64,000 nt of DNA from Alistipes sp. (GCA_017621455.1 JAGATC010000010.1:154983-218982), one strand, 5' to 3'. Positions 1-9,371 are shown, numbered from the stretch's first letter. Notes: generated by a model not told the origin, from the letters alone. Translations and numbers: made by a program.

Positions 1-1407
1 CCCGACTTTAGCGATGCTCTACCACTCTACATCATTAAGGACTCTGCCACGGAGCGCGTTATGACCTATGCAGACATCACATGTTCGCGCGGCTTTAGAT
101 ATGTACGCTACGTCTCGCCCAACGACAAGCGTTGCAACCTTGCCGAGTTGGAGTTCTACGGCTATAAGGGCGCGGGTGACGACTCGCACCTATATCAGCT
201 CACAAACCTCCCCACGGTGGTTATCAACACGGCTAATGCCCAGGAGATTACATCTAAGGAGGTGGAGATTACAAGCACCGTCTACATCATCTCTCAGGAC
301 GGCACCAACCTACTTGTCGACACTGAGACGGGTGTTCGAGGCCGAGGTAATGCCAGCTGGAACTTCGAGAAGAAGCCCTACCGCCTGAAGTTCAGCCAGA
401 AGCGTAGCCCTCTGGGAGCGCCTGCCGAGGCTAAGAAGTGGACACTGCTAAGTAACCATGGCGATAAGACACTGATGCGCAACATCTTAGCCTTTGAGGT
501 TAGCCGCCGCATGGGCTTAGCTTACACCCCCTTCTGTTACCCCGTAGATGTTATTGTCAATGGCGAGTATAGGGGTTGTTATCAGCTCTGCGACCAGGTG
601 GATGTTCGCTCAAATCGTGTCGACGTCACCGAGATGAAGACGTCGGATAATTCGGGTACAAACCTCACGGGTGGCTACCTTATTGAGATTGACGCCTATG
701 CCTCGACCACCGAGAAGGTATACTTCTACTCGAATCATGGCACGCCCGTTACTATCAAGTCGCCTGACGATGATAAGATTACCACCCAGCAGCGCCAATA
801 CATAGAGAACTACTTTAATACCATGGAGGCCTCGGTATTCGCCTCGAACTATGCAGATGCGACTAACGGCTACCGTAAGTATCTCGACTTGGACAGCTAC
901 CTGCGCCACTTCATTGTGGGAGAGTTTATCGGCAATACCGACACCTACTGGAGCGTTTATATGTATAAGCAGCGTGGCGACGATAGGTTCTACGTTGGCC
1001 CCGTGTGGGACTGCGACTTAGCCTTTGAGAACGACTACCGCACCTACCCCATAAACGACACCAACGACTTCTTGTATTGTGGCAAGAGCTCTGGCGCGAG
1101 TGAGGCTGTCAACCAGATGAACAACCGCATTATCAAGAACGATCCCTTGGCACATGCCGAGCTTGTTGCACTTTGGGATGAGGCTAAGCGCAATGGCCTT
1201 GATGCGGCATCTATGCTGGAGTATGTCGACGAGACGGCTGAGCTACTCGAGGAGTCGCAGGAACTTAACTTTAAGCGTTGGCCTATACTCAACCAGTGGG
1301 TACACATGAACTTCCAGGCATTGGGCTCCTACGAGGCGGAGGTGGGAACGATTAGGACCTATATTCAGCAGCGCGTAGACAAACTCGACGAACTAATAAA
1401 TAAGTAA
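1..1407 (+). CDS. CotH-family protein with N-terminal F5/8-type (discoidin-like) segment, 5' end cut by window
   Basis: The frame is open from base 1, so the ATG at 61 is probably internal and the true start lies upstream. The first ~50 visible residues (RYVRYVSPNDKRCNLAELEF and following) look like the end of an F5/8 type C carbohydrate-binding-like domain. The rest shows CotH landmarks: GVRGRGNASW followed by KKPYRLKF, then GDKTLMRNILAFEVSRRMG, YRGCYQLCDQ and the WDCDLAFEN motif that corresponds to the metal-binding Asp pair of CotH kinase-like folds. In Bacteroidales such proteins are usually exported and sit in polysaccharide or surface-protein loci. Its neighbour 20 bases downstream is a secreted GH20 enzyme that also ends in a discoidin-like domain, so both may act on the same host glycans. 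The substrate cannot be told from sequence. Confidence 0.8.
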   Translation, partial: PDFSDALPLYIIKDSATERVMTYADITCSRGFRYVRYVSPNDKRCNLAELEFYGYKGAGDDSHLYQLTNLPTVVINTANAQEITSKEVEITSTVYIISQDGTNLLVDTETGVRGRGNASWNFEKKPYRLKFSQKRSPLGAPAEAKKWTLLSNHGDKTLMRNILAFEVSRRMGLAYTPFCYPVDVIVNGEYRGCYQLCDQVDVRSNRVDVTEMKTSDNSGTNLTGGYLIEIDAYASTTEKVYFYSNHGTPVTIKSPDDDKITTQQRQYIENYFNTMEASVFASNYADATNGYRKYLDLDSYLRHFIVGEFIGNTDTYWSVYMYKQRGDDRFYVGPVWDCDLAFENDYRTYPINDTNDFLYCGKSSGASEAVNQMNNRIIKNDPLAHAELVALWDEAKRNGLDAASMLEYVDETAELLEESQELNFKRWPILNQWVHMNFQALGSYEAEVGTIRTYIQQRVDKLDELINK

Positions 1408-1427
1408 CTAAAAAACAGAGATATATC

Positions 1428-3473
1428 ATGAGGAAATTTATTGTTCTATTCGCCCTATTGTTGGGTTCGTTGCCGCTCTCGGCACAAGATAACCAGATTA
1501 CCCCTGCGCCAGGCTTGTTCGAAGCGGAAGATGGCGAGCTTGATGCAACGCAGACTCTCAAACTATATATGGATGAGTATGTCACTGACCGAGAGACTCT
1601 TTTAGAGGCCGCCCGCGCAACAGGGCTTGATATTAAGCTCGTTAGACGCCCCGCCAAACAGGGTTATATCAACTTTATCTCTGATGGCGAGTATGTCAGC
1701 GAAGAGCAGTACTATCTGTATATTGAGGAGGATGGCATCGAGATCTCGGCTGCCACACCCGCTGGCTACTTCTACGCCTTGCAGACTCTGCGTCAGATCG
1801 TCGAGAATAACCCTGATGGTAAACTGCCGGCTTGCTCAATGTTGGACTATCCGCGTTTCGAGTATCGCGGCATTTTGATTGATGTCTCGCGCCACTTCCG
1901 CTCGTTGGATTTCCTTAAGCGTCAGATAGATATGATGGCACGCCTGAAGATGAACCGCCTACATCTGCACCTTACCGACGCTGCGGGCTGGCGTATGGAG
2001 ATTGATAGCTACCCACGCCTCACGAGCTACGCCGCTTGGCGCACCCCGGCCACCTGGAAGGAGTGGTGGTATGGCGACCGTCAGTATGTCGAGGAGGGCT
2101 CCGAAGGGGCATATGGTGGCTACTATACCAAGGCTGAACTTCGCGAGTTGGTGGCCTACGCTGCCGACCGCTACATAACCATCATCCCCGAGATTGAGAT
2201 GCCTGGCCATTCGGACGAGGTGCTGGCAGCCTATCCCGAGCTACGATGCTCGCATCTGCCTGAGCGTCAGGGGGAACTATGTATTGGCAAGGAGGCTACT
2301 TTCGAGATGATGCAGGCGATTTTGGATGAGGTTATTAAGGTATTCCCCTCGGAGTATATCCACATTGGTGGCGACGAGGCAAGCAAGGATAACTGGGCAC
2401 TCTGCGAGGATTGCCAGCGCCGTATGCGCGAGGAGGGCTTGGAGAGCGTCGAGGAGTTACAAAGCTATATGATTCATCGCATTGAGGAGTACTTGAATGA
2501 GCGCGGCCGCCAGATTATCGGCTGGGATGAGATACTTCAGGGAGGCCTTGCACCTAACGCCACCGTGATGTCGTGGCGTGGCGAGGAGGGTGGCATCGCT
2601 GCTGCCGAGGCCGAGCACTACGTCATAATGTCGCCCCACGGCTACTGCTATATCGATGCTCCGCAGGATGCTCCACCCACACAACCCGAGGCTATCGGTG
2701 GTTACCTACCACTGGAGAAGGTCTACTCCTACGACCCAGCGCCTGAGACGATGAGTGCGAAGGTGGCTTACCACATCAAGGGTGTGCAGGCCAACCTCTG
2801 GGCAGAGTTTATACCCACCGATGAGCACTATGAGATGATGCTTTGGCCACGCGCCATCGCCATTGCCGAGGTGGGCTGGAGTAAGCCGCAAGTTAAGGAT
2901 TTCGCCAATTTCCGCTGTCGCGCTTTGGATATTGTCGAGCGTATGCAGGCTGAGGGCTACAACCCCTTCGACCTTAAGAACGAGATTGGTGACCGCCCCG
3001 AGTCGCGCGAGCCTATCGACCACCTCGCTTTGGGTAAGACGGTGACCTACAACTACCCATCGTTCTACTACGGCCCACAGTATGCTGCGGCGGGTGATGT
3101 GGCTCTGGTCGATGGCCTCAGAGGCACCTGGACCTATGCCGATGGTCGTTGGCAGGGCTTCCTCGGTCGCGGTGGCGTCGATGTCACCATAGATATGGGC
3201 GAGCCTACCGTCGTACACTCCATCAAGGCCGACTTTATGCAGTACTGCGGTCCGGGCGTCTATATGCCCTGCAAGGTGGAGATATGGGGGTCGTTGGATG
3301 GTGAGAATTTCGAGCCGCTAACGGTTATCGACCATGAGGTAAGGTACGAAGACGTCCCCTCATTCATGAACTTTGGCTGGGAGGGTGAAACCGAGGTGCG
3401 CTACATACGCTATAAGGCACACCGCAGCCGCTTCTCGGGCTTCTTGTTTGTCGACGAAATAGTTGTACGTTAA
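1428..3473 (+). CDS. Secreted beta-N-acetylhexosaminidase, GH20
   Basis: 681 residues with an N-terminal signal peptide (about residues 1-19, ending LPLSAQ). A GH20b-like N-terminal domain is followed by the GH20 TIM barrel from about residue 140 (HLHLTDAAGW). The catalytic acid pair of the family is present as D316-E317 in HIGGDEAS; in this family the Glu is the general acid and the Asp orients the substrate N-acetyl group. The last ~140 residues (from about 525) form an F5/8 type C-like binding module ending in EVRYIRYKA. The enzyme should remove terminal GlcNAc or GalNAc from glycans in the periplasm or at the surface. It follows the CotH-like gene by 20 bases and precedes recQ by 12. Confidence 0.93.
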   Translation: MRKFIVLFALLLGSLPLSAQDNQITPAPGLFEAEDGELDATQTLKLYMDEYVTDRETLLEAARATGLDIKLVRRPAKQGYINFISDGEYVSEEQYYLYIEEDGIEISAATPAGYFYALQTLRQIVENNPDGKLPACSMLDYPRFEYRGILIDVSRHFRSLDFLKRQIDMMARLKMNRLHLHLTDAAGWRMEIDSYPRLTSYAAWRTPATWKEWWYGDRQYVEEGSEGAYGGYYTKAELRELVAYAADRYITIIPEIEMPGHSDEVLAAYPELRCSHLPERQGELCIGKEATFEMMQAILDEVIKVFPSEYIHIGGDEASKDNWALCEDCQRRMREEGLESVEELQSYMIHRIEEYLNERGRQIIGWDEILQGGLAPNATVMSWRGEEGGIAAAEAEHYVIMSPHGYCYIDAPQDAPPTQPEAIGGYLPLEKVYSYDPAPETMSAKVAYHIKGVQANLWAEFIPTDEHYEMMLWPRAIAIAEVGWSKPQVKDFANFRCRALDIVERMQAEGYNPFDLKNEIGDRPESREPIDHLALGKTVTYNYPSFYYGPQYAAAGDVALVDGLRGTWTYADGRWQGFLGRGGVDVTIDMGEPTVVHSIKADFMQYCGPGVYMPCKVEIWGSLDGENFEPLTVIDHEVRYEDVPSFMNFGWEGETEVRYIRYKAHRSRFSGFLFVDEIVVR

Positions 3474-3485
3474 TATATTACAGCG

Positions 3486-5414
3486 ATGACTACCCCTATT
3501 GAGCAGAGCGTAATTACCCCCGAGCAGGTGCTACAAAAGTGGTGGGGGTATGAGTCGTTTCGTCCCATGCAGCGCGAGATTATCGACGCGGTGCTTGCGG
3601 GGCGTGACACGCTTGTGCTTATGCCCACGGGTGGTGGTAAGTCGCTCACGTATCAGGTGCCCGCGTTGATGAGCGAGGGACTGACCATCGTTGTCACCCC
3701 GCTTATTGCGCTTATGAAGGACCAGGTGGATAGGCTTCGTAAGCAGGGCATCGCTGCCGTTGCCGTGCACTCGGGAATGGACCAGCGCCAGATAGAGATT
3801 GCGCTCGACAACTGCACCTATGGCGATACGAAACTACTATACATAGCCCCCGAACGCCTTGCTACTGAGGCTTTTCGTGTGCGCCTACGGTATATGAAGG
3901 TGAGTATCATCGCCGTGGATGAGGCGCACTGTATCTCGCAGTGGGGCTACGACTTCCGCCCCTCCTACCTACGCATAAAGGAGCTTCGTACGTTCCAGCC
4001 TGAGGCCACGATATTGGCACTCACAGCCTCGGCAACGGACATCGTGGCACGCGACATCATGTACCATCTTGGCTTTAAAGAGGAGCATCTCCTGCGCACG
4101 AGCTTCGCCCGCCCCAATCTGTCGTATGTCGTTCGCAGTGTCGACGACAAGATGGACCAGCTGCTGCGTGTCATACGTAGTGTCGAAGGCTCTGGCATCA
4201 TCTACGTGCCCACGCGTGAGGGCTGCGAGGCACTATGTAAGCAACTTAAGGAGCAGGGCGAGAGTGTCAACTTCTACCATGCGGGACTCCCCTCTATGGA
4301 GCGTGGCCTGAGGCAGGACGAGTGGCTTGAGGGTAAGACGCGTATCATCGTTGCTACCAACGCCTTTGGTATGGGTATCGACAAGGCGGATGTACGCTTT
4401 GTCATCCACTATGCTATGTGCGACTCGCTTGAGGCCTACTACCAAGAGGCGGGACGTGCAGGGCGTGATGGCAAGCGTAGCTATGCTGTGCTTTTGGCCA
4501 CGCGCGATGATGTCGATAGGACGGTGCGTCTGTTTAAGGCCGAGTTCCCTCCGCTGGATAAGATAAAACATATCTACGAGCTTCTGATGAACCATCTCCG
4601 TGTGGCTATTGGCGATGGTGAGGGTGCTTCGTTTACATTCAATATCTACGATTTCTGCTATGCCACACACCTCTCTATCTCTGCGGCAATGGGCGCTATT
4701 AAGATATTGGAGCAGAACCACTTATTAACATTGATTGAGGAGCACGACAACCCTGCTAAGTTGATGTTTACATGTAGCCGCGACTCGCTCTATAAGCTCA
4801 ATGCTGGAGGTAACGACATGGACCTTATGCTACGCTCCATCCTTCGCCTCTATAATGGCGTCTTTACCACGTTTCGCACCATCAACGAGGCGGAGATTGC
4901 CGCCTTCTCGCACCTCACGACCGAGCGTGTGCATGAGCTTCTGCGTATGTTGTGGCGCATGCACGTAATACGCTACATCCCTGCGTCACGCACCCCGATG
5001 ATATATCTCGACTCAGAGCGCTTGCCTACGTCCGACCTATTTATCGCCCCCGAAACCTATCGTCACCGCTACGATATGACCCTTGCCCGCATCGAGGGCA
5101 TGCTACACTATGCTACCGCCAGCGATAAGTGCCGTAGCGTCATGCTTCAAGAGTACTTTGGCGATAAGGAGGCTGTGCCTTGCGGTGTGTGCGATGTCTG
5201 CCTTGAGCGTAGGCGTGCTAACAACATAGATGAATCCCACGATAACCTCGAAGATAGAATACGTAATGCGTTAATTTCCAGAGCTCTAAATATAAAAGAG
5301 CTCGTCACAGAGCTTGCTTTGGAGAGTAGCGAGGTAGTCGAAAAGGTTGATAAAATGGTCCGCGAGGGCAAAATTTCGCTATCGGAGCGCGGGAAACTAA
5401 AAATTAATGAGTAA
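3486..5414 (+). CDS. recQ: ATP-dependent DNA helicase RecQ
   Basis: 642 residues. Walker A is in MPTGGGKSLTYQ, the DEAH box in VDEAHCISQWGYDFRPSY, and motif VI in YYQEAGRAGRDG. The RecQ C-terminal zinc-binding site is recognisable as four cysteines in CRSVMLQEYFGDKEAVPC and CGVCDVC. The tail after it is short (about 60 residues) and no convincing HRDC domain is visible. RecQ unwinds DNA 3'-5' in recombination and fork repair. The start at 3486 sits 12 bases after the hexosaminidase stop and agrees with the usual N-terminus of the family. The downstream exonuclease gene begins 30 bases after the stop, suggesting co-transcription. Confidence 0.95.
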   Translation: MTTPIEQSVITPEQVLQKWWGYESFRPMQREIIDAVLAGRDTLVLMPTGGGKSLTYQVPALMSEGLTIVVTPLIALMKDQVDRLRKQGIAAVAVHSGMDQRQIEIALDNCTYGDTKLLYIAPERLATEAFRVRLRYMKVSIIAVDEAHCISQWGYDFRPSYLRIKELRTFQPEATILALTASATDIVARDIMYHLGFKEEHLLRTSFARPNLSYVVRSVDDKMDQLLRVIRSVEGSGIIYVPTREGCEALCKQLKEQGESVNFYHAGLPSMERGLRQDEWLEGKTRIIVATNAFGMGIDKADVRFVIHYAMCDSLEAYYQEAGRAGRDGKRSYAVLLATRDDVDRTVRLFKAEFPPLDKIKHIYELLMNHLRVAIGDGEGASFTFNIYDFCYATHLSISAAMGAIKILEQNHLLTLIEEHDNPAKLMFTCSRDSLYKLNAGGNDMDLMLRSILRLYNGVFTTFRTINEAEIAAFSHLTTERVHELLRMLWRMHVIRYIPASRTPMIYLDSERLPTSDLFIAPETYRHRYDMTLARIEGMLHYATASDKCRSVMLQEYFGDKEAVPCGVCDVCLERRRANNIDESHDNLEDRIRNALISRALNIKELVTELALESSEVVEKVDKMVREGKISLSERGKLKINE

Positions 5415-5444
5415 CTTTGTAGCTTAAGAGAGACTAAACCTTGT

Positions 5445-6155
5445 ATGGCATTTATTGCGACCATAGATAACGACACAGTAGCATCGCTTCCGGCTGCTCG
5501 CTTTGCGGGCCGCATTGTTGTTGTGGATAGGCCCGAGCTCATAGGCGCCGCGTGCGAGGACCTTCGTAGCCATAAGGTTATAGGCTTCGACACCGAGACG
5601 CGCCCCTCGTTCCGTGCGGGGGTGTCGTATAAGGTGTCGCTCTTGCAGCTCTCTACGCCCGATACATGCTATCTGTTTCGTCTCTCGCGCATACGCCTCG
5701 ACAACCGTATATTGAAGGTGTTAGGCTCGCGCGAGGTGCTTAAGATTGGTGCCGATGTTATGGGTGATATACGCTCTCTTCACGCCCTGCGCGACTTTAA
5801 GGCCGATGGTTTTGTCGACCTGCAACACGAGGTGGCGCGCTGGGGCATCGAGGATAAGAGCCTACGTAAAATCTCGGCTATAGTGCTTGGCGAGCGGGTA
5901 TCTAAGGCTCAGCGCCTGAGTAACTGGGAGGCAGCGGAACTCACAGCGCAACAGAAAGAGTATGCCGCTACGGACGCTTGGGTATGCCCCCGCATCCTGG
6001 AGGCTCTTGAACACAGCGAGCCCAAGAGCGAGCCGCTTTCGATAATCTCATGCCGTGGCGTTGCAGAGACATTGCAGGCGGTTGATAAGAGACATCGCCG
6101 TCGTCATAGAGCACATGGTCATGGAGGTAATGCAAATGTAAACAGAATAGAATAA
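5445..6155 (+). CDS. 3'-5' exonuclease domain protein (RNase D-like, DEDDy)
   Basis: 236 residues. The DEDDy exonuclease motifs can be seen in order: Exo I in VIGFDTETRPSF (Asp and Glu metal ligands), Exo II in IGADVMGDIRSL, and Exo III in YAATDAWVCPRIL with the Tyr-x3-Asp pattern. There is no HRDC or polymerase domain, so it is a stand-alone exonuclease rather than true RNase D or Pol I. Substrate may be RNA or DNA. The C-terminal ~30 residues are rich in Arg and His (RHRRRHRAHGHGG) and look unstructured. It lies between recQ and an rRNA methyltransferase, so roles in DNA repair or RNA processing are both possible. Confidence 0.85.
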   Translation: MAFIATIDNDTVASLPAARFAGRIVVVDRPELIGAACEDLRSHKVIGFDTETRPSFRAGVSYKVSLLQLSTPDTCYLFRLSRIRLDNRILKVLGSREVLKIGADVMGDIRSLHALRDFKADGFVDLQHEVARWGIEDKSLRKISAIVLGERVSKAQRLSNWEAAELTAQQKEYAATDAWVCPRILEALEHSEPKSEPLSIISCRGVAETLQAVDKRHRRRHRAHGHGGNANVNRIE

Positions 6156-6163
6156 TATAGACT

Positions 6164-7369
6164 ATGCAGAAGAGTTTAAGCATCGTACACCTACGTCGTG
6201 GTAAGGAGGAGTCGCTCGAGAGACGCCATCCATGGATATTCTCTGGTGCTATTGAGCGTATCAGCGAGGGCATTGCCCCCTTGATGGAGGGAGATGTTGT
6301 CGATGTGGTTACTAAGTCGGGTGATTTTATTGCCCGTGGTCACTATCAGATAGGCTCTATCGCTGTTCGTGTTCTTACGTTCGAGCGCGAGGAGATAGAT
6401 GCTGCGTGGTGGCGTGAGCGTATCGCCTCGGCGCGTAGTCTGCGTGATACTCTCGGCATGGTGCATAACGACAAGACCACATGCTACCGTTTAGTGCATG
6501 GCGAGGGCGACCTATTGCCAGGCCTTGTCATCGACATTTACGAGCGTACGGCTGTTGTTCAGTGCCACTCGGTGGGTATGTATCGTTCGCGCATGGAGAT
6601 AGCTGCGGCACTGCGCGAGGTCTATGGCGAGGAGCTCGATGCCATCTACGACAAGAGCTCACAGACGCTACCCTATAAGGCCGACCTTGGTGCTATTGAT
6701 GGCTACCTGTGGGGTAGAGCCTCGGAGCGCGATAACGTAGTCTTGGAGAATGGTCTGAAGTTCAAGGTAAACTGGGAGGAGGGTCAAAAGACAGGCTTCT
6801 TTATCGACCAGCGAGAGAATCGTGACCTTGTGCGCCAGTACTCTAAGGGTCGCCGCGTGCTTAATACCTTCTGCTACACTGGAGGCTTTTCTGTGGCAGC
6901 ACTTGCTGGTGGTGCCCGCGAGGTTGTCTCTATTGATTTGTCGGAGCGTGCCGTGAAGTTGGCCGACGAGAATGTGCGCCTAAACTTCGGCGACGACGCC
7001 CCACACCAGGCCATCGCATGCAATGCTGTGGAGTACTTGAAGGATATCGACGAGGACTACGACCTTATAATCCTCGACCCACCAGCCTTTGCCAAGCACC
7101 ACAAGGTGCTGGGTAATGCGCTGCAGGGCTATAAGAAGATTAATGTCCGCGCTATGGAGAAGATTCGCCCCGGAGGTATCCTCTTTACCTTCTCGTGCTC
7201 GCAGGCCGTCAGCCGTGACCTCTTCCGCACGACCATCTTCACCTCGGCGGCTATAGCTCGCCGTAAGGTGCGCATCATTGGTCAGCTTACGCAGCCTGCC
7301 GACCACCCCATCAATATCTACCACCCTGAGGGTGAGTACCTTAAGGGCTTGGTGGTATATGTCGAGTAA
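6164..7369 (+). CDS. SAM-dependent 23S rRNA methyltransferase, RlmI/RlmK-like with PUA domain
   Basis: 401 residues, about the family length. Residues 1-75 form a PUA RNA-binding domain (RRHPWIFSGAIERI, then GDFIARGHY). The class I Rossmann methyltransferase follows: SAM-binding motif in VLNTFCYTGGFSVAALAGGA, acidic motif II end VVSIDLSERAV, motif IV LILDPPAFAK, and the FSCSQ segment that carries the cysteine common to m5C enzymes and RlmI. E. coli RlmI makes m5C1962 in 23S rRNA; the same target is likely but not shown. The gene starts 8 bases after the exonuclease stop. Confidence 0.88.
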   Translation: MQKSLSIVHLRRGKEESLERRHPWIFSGAIERISEGIAPLMEGDVVDVVTKSGDFIARGHYQIGSIAVRVLTFEREEIDAAWWRERIASARSLRDTLGMVHNDKTTCYRLVHGEGDLLPGLVIDIYERTAVVQCHSVGMYRSRMEIAAALREVYGEELDAIYDKSSQTLPYKADLGAIDGYLWGRASERDNVVLENGLKFKVNWEEGQKTGFFIDQRENRDLVRQYSKGRRVLNTFCYTGGFSVAALAGGAREVVSIDLSERAVKLADENVRLNFGDDAPHQAIACNAVEYLKDIDEDYDLIILDPPAFAKHHKVLGNALQGYKKINVRAMEKIRPGGILFTFSCSQAVSRDLFRTTIFTSAAIARRKVRIIGQLTQPADHPINIYHPEGEYLKGLVVYVE

Positions 7370-7401
7370 TAGAATCCAAATGAAAATATAAATAGCTTAA
7401 A

Positions 7402-7680
7402 ATGAAAAGATTACTTATTACTGGTCTCGCTGTCGTGTCCCTTGTGGGTTGTGCAGATGAGGCCCCAAAGATTAAGATTAACGAGCTTAATCCCACAAAC
7501 GAGGCTTATATTATGAGCGACTCGTTGGCTCGAGGTATTGTCGAGGCGAGCAACTACGAGGAGTTTAATAGGGCACGTAAGAGCATCGAGGAGTACGAGG
7601 AGGCTATGCGTACGCAGATTGGCGGTGAGGCCTACCTCATCTTTTTGGAGGAGTGCAACTACTTTATGGAGGAGATTTAA
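7402..7680 (+). CDS. Small lipoprotein of unknown function
   Basis: 92 residues. The N-terminus MKRLLITGLAVVSLVGC is a lipoprotein signal with lipobox LVGC, so residue 17 is the likely lipidated cysteine. The mature part is short, acidic and helical, with many Glu, Asp and Arg and no domain I recognise. It is the first of three closely packed genes for small envelope proteins (next start 12 bases away, then 2 bases), so the three probably act together, perhaps as a membrane-associated complex. A gap of 32 bases separates it from the methyltransferase gene. Confidence 0.7.
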   Translation: MKRLLITGLAVVSLVGCADEAPKIKINELNPTNEAYIMSDSLARGIVEASNYEEFNRARKSIEEYEEAMRTQIGGEAYLIFLEECNYFMEEI

Positions 7681-7692
7681 TATTGCAGGACT

Positions 7693-8427
7693 ATGAAAAA
7701 GATAAGCAAGAATAGTAAGATAACTATCACCACAGGAGTGTTGTTCGTGTTAGGTCTCTTGATACTGACGTATTTATACAATCCAGCACCCCATATTACC
7801 ACCCCTGAGAAGGATGCAAAGTTCTTGGCGGAGCAGGCCGAGACCATACATTCGGAGCTCGATTTGCGCCAGCTTGAGAAGCTTGCCTACGAGTATGAGA
7901 TAGCCTACCGTAATAACTATGGTGGCGCTAAGGCTATGTATTTCAAGAGCTTGGTAGAGCCTATCCTTATTGAGGCAGGTGATCGCCGCGATGCTATACG
8001 TGAAGAGGAGGACTATCTCCGTGACCAGCAGAATCTATTCTTCTCAAAGCTTGAGGATATGGATGTTGCATGGCGCATGAAGCTTGGCTCTGACGAAGAT
8101 ATTTTCGATATGCTCAACGCCAATGACCTCCGTGTTCTGGAGCTTACCGATGAGATTGCTCAGCTTCAGGCAGATAGGGTGTTGCTTGCCGAGAAGGCAT
8201 GGCAGGGTGATGGTGCTACCATCGATGAGAAGAGTCTCGAGAATCTTGGTAAGGTAGATGAGAAGATAGAGAGGCTTACTCGCTCTATCGAGAGCATCAA
8301 TCACGACTCTGAGGTTATTAGGTTAGCCTATCGTCTGCAGCGCGGTATGGACTTCGAGTATGTACGTCCCATGGGAGAGTTTCCCATGGAGGATGAGACG
8401 CCCGCTGAGGAGCTTCCTGTAGAGTAG
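7693..8427 (+). CDS. Membrane-anchored coiled-coil protein, unknown
   Basis: 244 residues. Residues about 9-28 (ITITTGVLFVLGLLILTYLY) form one transmembrane segment with a Lys-rich cytoplasmic N-terminus, so the remainder should be periplasmic. The remainder is nearly all helical and charged, with heptad-like stretches around residues 85-120 and 145-200 that suggest coiled coils. The tail is acidic and Pro/Glu-rich (EDETPAEELPVE). No enzymatic motif is visible. It is embedded between two small lipoproteins, which suggests a scaffold between inner and outer membrane partners; this is an inference from layout only. Confidence 0.7.
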   Translation: MKKISKNSKITITTGVLFVLGLLILTYLYNPAPHITTPEKDAKFLAEQAETIHSELDLRQLEKLAYEYEIAYRNNYGGAKAMYFKSLVEPILIEAGDRRDAIREEEDYLRDQQNLFFSKLEDMDVAWRMKLGSDEDIFDMLNANDLRVLELTDEIAQLQADRVLLAEKAWQGDGATIDEKSLENLGKVDEKIERLTRSIESINHDSEVIRLAYRLQRGMDFEYVRPMGEFPMEDETPAEELPVE

Positions 8428-8429
8428 AT

Positions 8430-8735
8430 ATGCGTTATTGCTACTATATTGCAGTGCTATTGATGTTGTGCCTTGCCTCTTGTGGCGAGGCACAACAACG
8501 TAATACTTCTACTCGTGGTGAGGTTGTTGAGGAGCTGCCATATATCAACTTCGACTCGTTGTATGGAGTTATGGATGAGCGCTATAATATGCTGTGTGAC
8601 GAGCGCGCTGCGGCTCTTGGTGAGCGCAATGTGGAGCGCCGAGAGCAGCTTTTGGAAACCAACGATAGGGCTTGTGCCGAGTTTCGTGATTCGCTGCAGC
8701 GCATAATCGCCGAGGAGCAGCGCCGACAGCATTAG
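8430..8735 (+). CDS. Small lipoprotein of unknown function
   Basis: 101 residues, starting 2 bases after the preceding stop, so translationally coupled. The N-terminus MRYCYYIAVLLMLCLASC carries a lipobox LASC with the modified cysteine at residue 18. The mature part is rich in Arg and Glu and predicted helical (ERNVERREQLLETNDR). No known domain is recognised. It is the last gene of the three-gene envelope unit; the hairpin about 30 bases downstream has its U-run on the minus strand, but its other strand also ends in AT-rich sequence and may serve this gene too. Confidence 0.68.
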   Translation: MRYCYYIAVLLMLCLASCGEAQQRNTSTRGEVVEELPYINFDSLYGVMDERYNMLCDERAAALGERNVERREQLLETNDRACAEFRDSLQRIIAEEQRRQH

Positions 8736-8764
8736 GTTCGCGGGTGGCTTAGCCTATTACAAAA

Positions 8765-8812
8765 GAGGAGGTCTGAGGATGGTACTTAAACGTACAGCCT
8801 CAGGCCTCCTAT
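8765..8812 (-). terminator. Intrinsic terminator of the DksA-like gene, member E of the conserved-centre hairpin family
   Basis: A 12-bp stem (8767-8778 with 8798-8809, one G-U pair) encloses the centre CTGTACGTTTAAGTACCAT on the minus strand, which itself forms a GTAC/GTAC inner stem with a GTTTAA loop. It is followed on the minus strand by a CTCTTTTG run. The centre is nearly identical to those at 43571-43589 and 57664-57682, although the stems differ in sequence. Confidence 0.8.
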
Positions 8813-8860
8813 TTTATTCATACCCATAGGTATATATGGCTGGATAAGTCTCCTTTTAGT

Positions 8861-8892
8861 CTCAGTTCCCCTCTCAGTTCCTCCTCAGTTCC
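8861..8892 (+). repeat. Three direct copies of CTCAGTTCC
   Basis: The 9-mer CTCAGTTCC occurs at 8861-8869, 8873-8881 and 8884-8892, in the 3' untranslated part of the minus-strand DksA-like gene (read there as GGAACTGAG). Spacing is 12 and 11 bases. No function is evident. Confidence 0.6.
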
Positions 8893-8917
8893 CTATCTCA
8901 GCCCCTATTTTGACCCC

Positions 8918-9292
8918 TTACTTGCGGGCGGTCTTTGCCTCGATGCACTCGGTAGCGTGAGGCACGCGCAACAGACGCTCACGTGGGATGAGCTTGCCCG
9001 TGGTCTTGCAAATGCCGTAGGTCTTATTCTTGATGCGCACCAACGCCATCTCGAGGTTACGGATGAACTTCGCCTGGCGCTGCGCCAACGAGCCATACTC
9101 CTCGCGTGAGAGCGTGGTAGCACCCTCCTCCATCACCTTGAATGTGGGTGATGAGTCCTCGGTGTCGTTCTCGTTGCTTGTCGCTGTGCGCAACATATCG
9201 TAGTCGGCGCGTGCCGATGCCAATTTCTGCTCAATCAAGATGCGGAACTCCTCCAGTTCGGCATCGTTGTAACGGGTCTTCTCCTCTGCCAT
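8918..9292 (-). CDS. DksA/TraR-family protein with a reduced zinc finger
   Basis: 124 residues. A helical N-terminal coiled-coil region (to about residue 75) is followed by the DksA/TraR C-terminal signature ALVRIKNKTYGIC...GKLIPRERLLRVPHATECIEAK. In classic DksA the finger has four cysteines in two pairs; here each pair keeps only one (C in YGIC and C in ATEC), with Thr and Ala at the other positions, so zinc binding is doubtful. Such reduced forms are common in Bacteroidetes as far as I recall. DksA-like proteins bind the RNA polymerase secondary channel and can modulate rRNA and stress transcription. Single gene with its own terminator downstream. Confidence 0.85.
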   Translation of the reverse strand: MAEEKTRYNDAELEEFRILIEQKLASARADYDMLRTATSNENDTEDSSPTFKVMEEGATTLSREEYGSLAQRQAKFIRNLEMALVRIKNKTYGICKTTGKLIPRERLLRVPHATECIEAKTARK

Positions 9293-9371
9293 AATCGTAA
9301 CGTTTTAGTACGGTTATACACTTATAATAAGCGAAGATACACAAAAATTATGAAATACGCAAATATAATCA

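Noticed and set aside
8918..9292. Calling the DksA-like protein a true DksA
   Set aside because: Two of four zinc cysteines are missing and the length (124) is shorter than DksA; only family-level assignment is supported.
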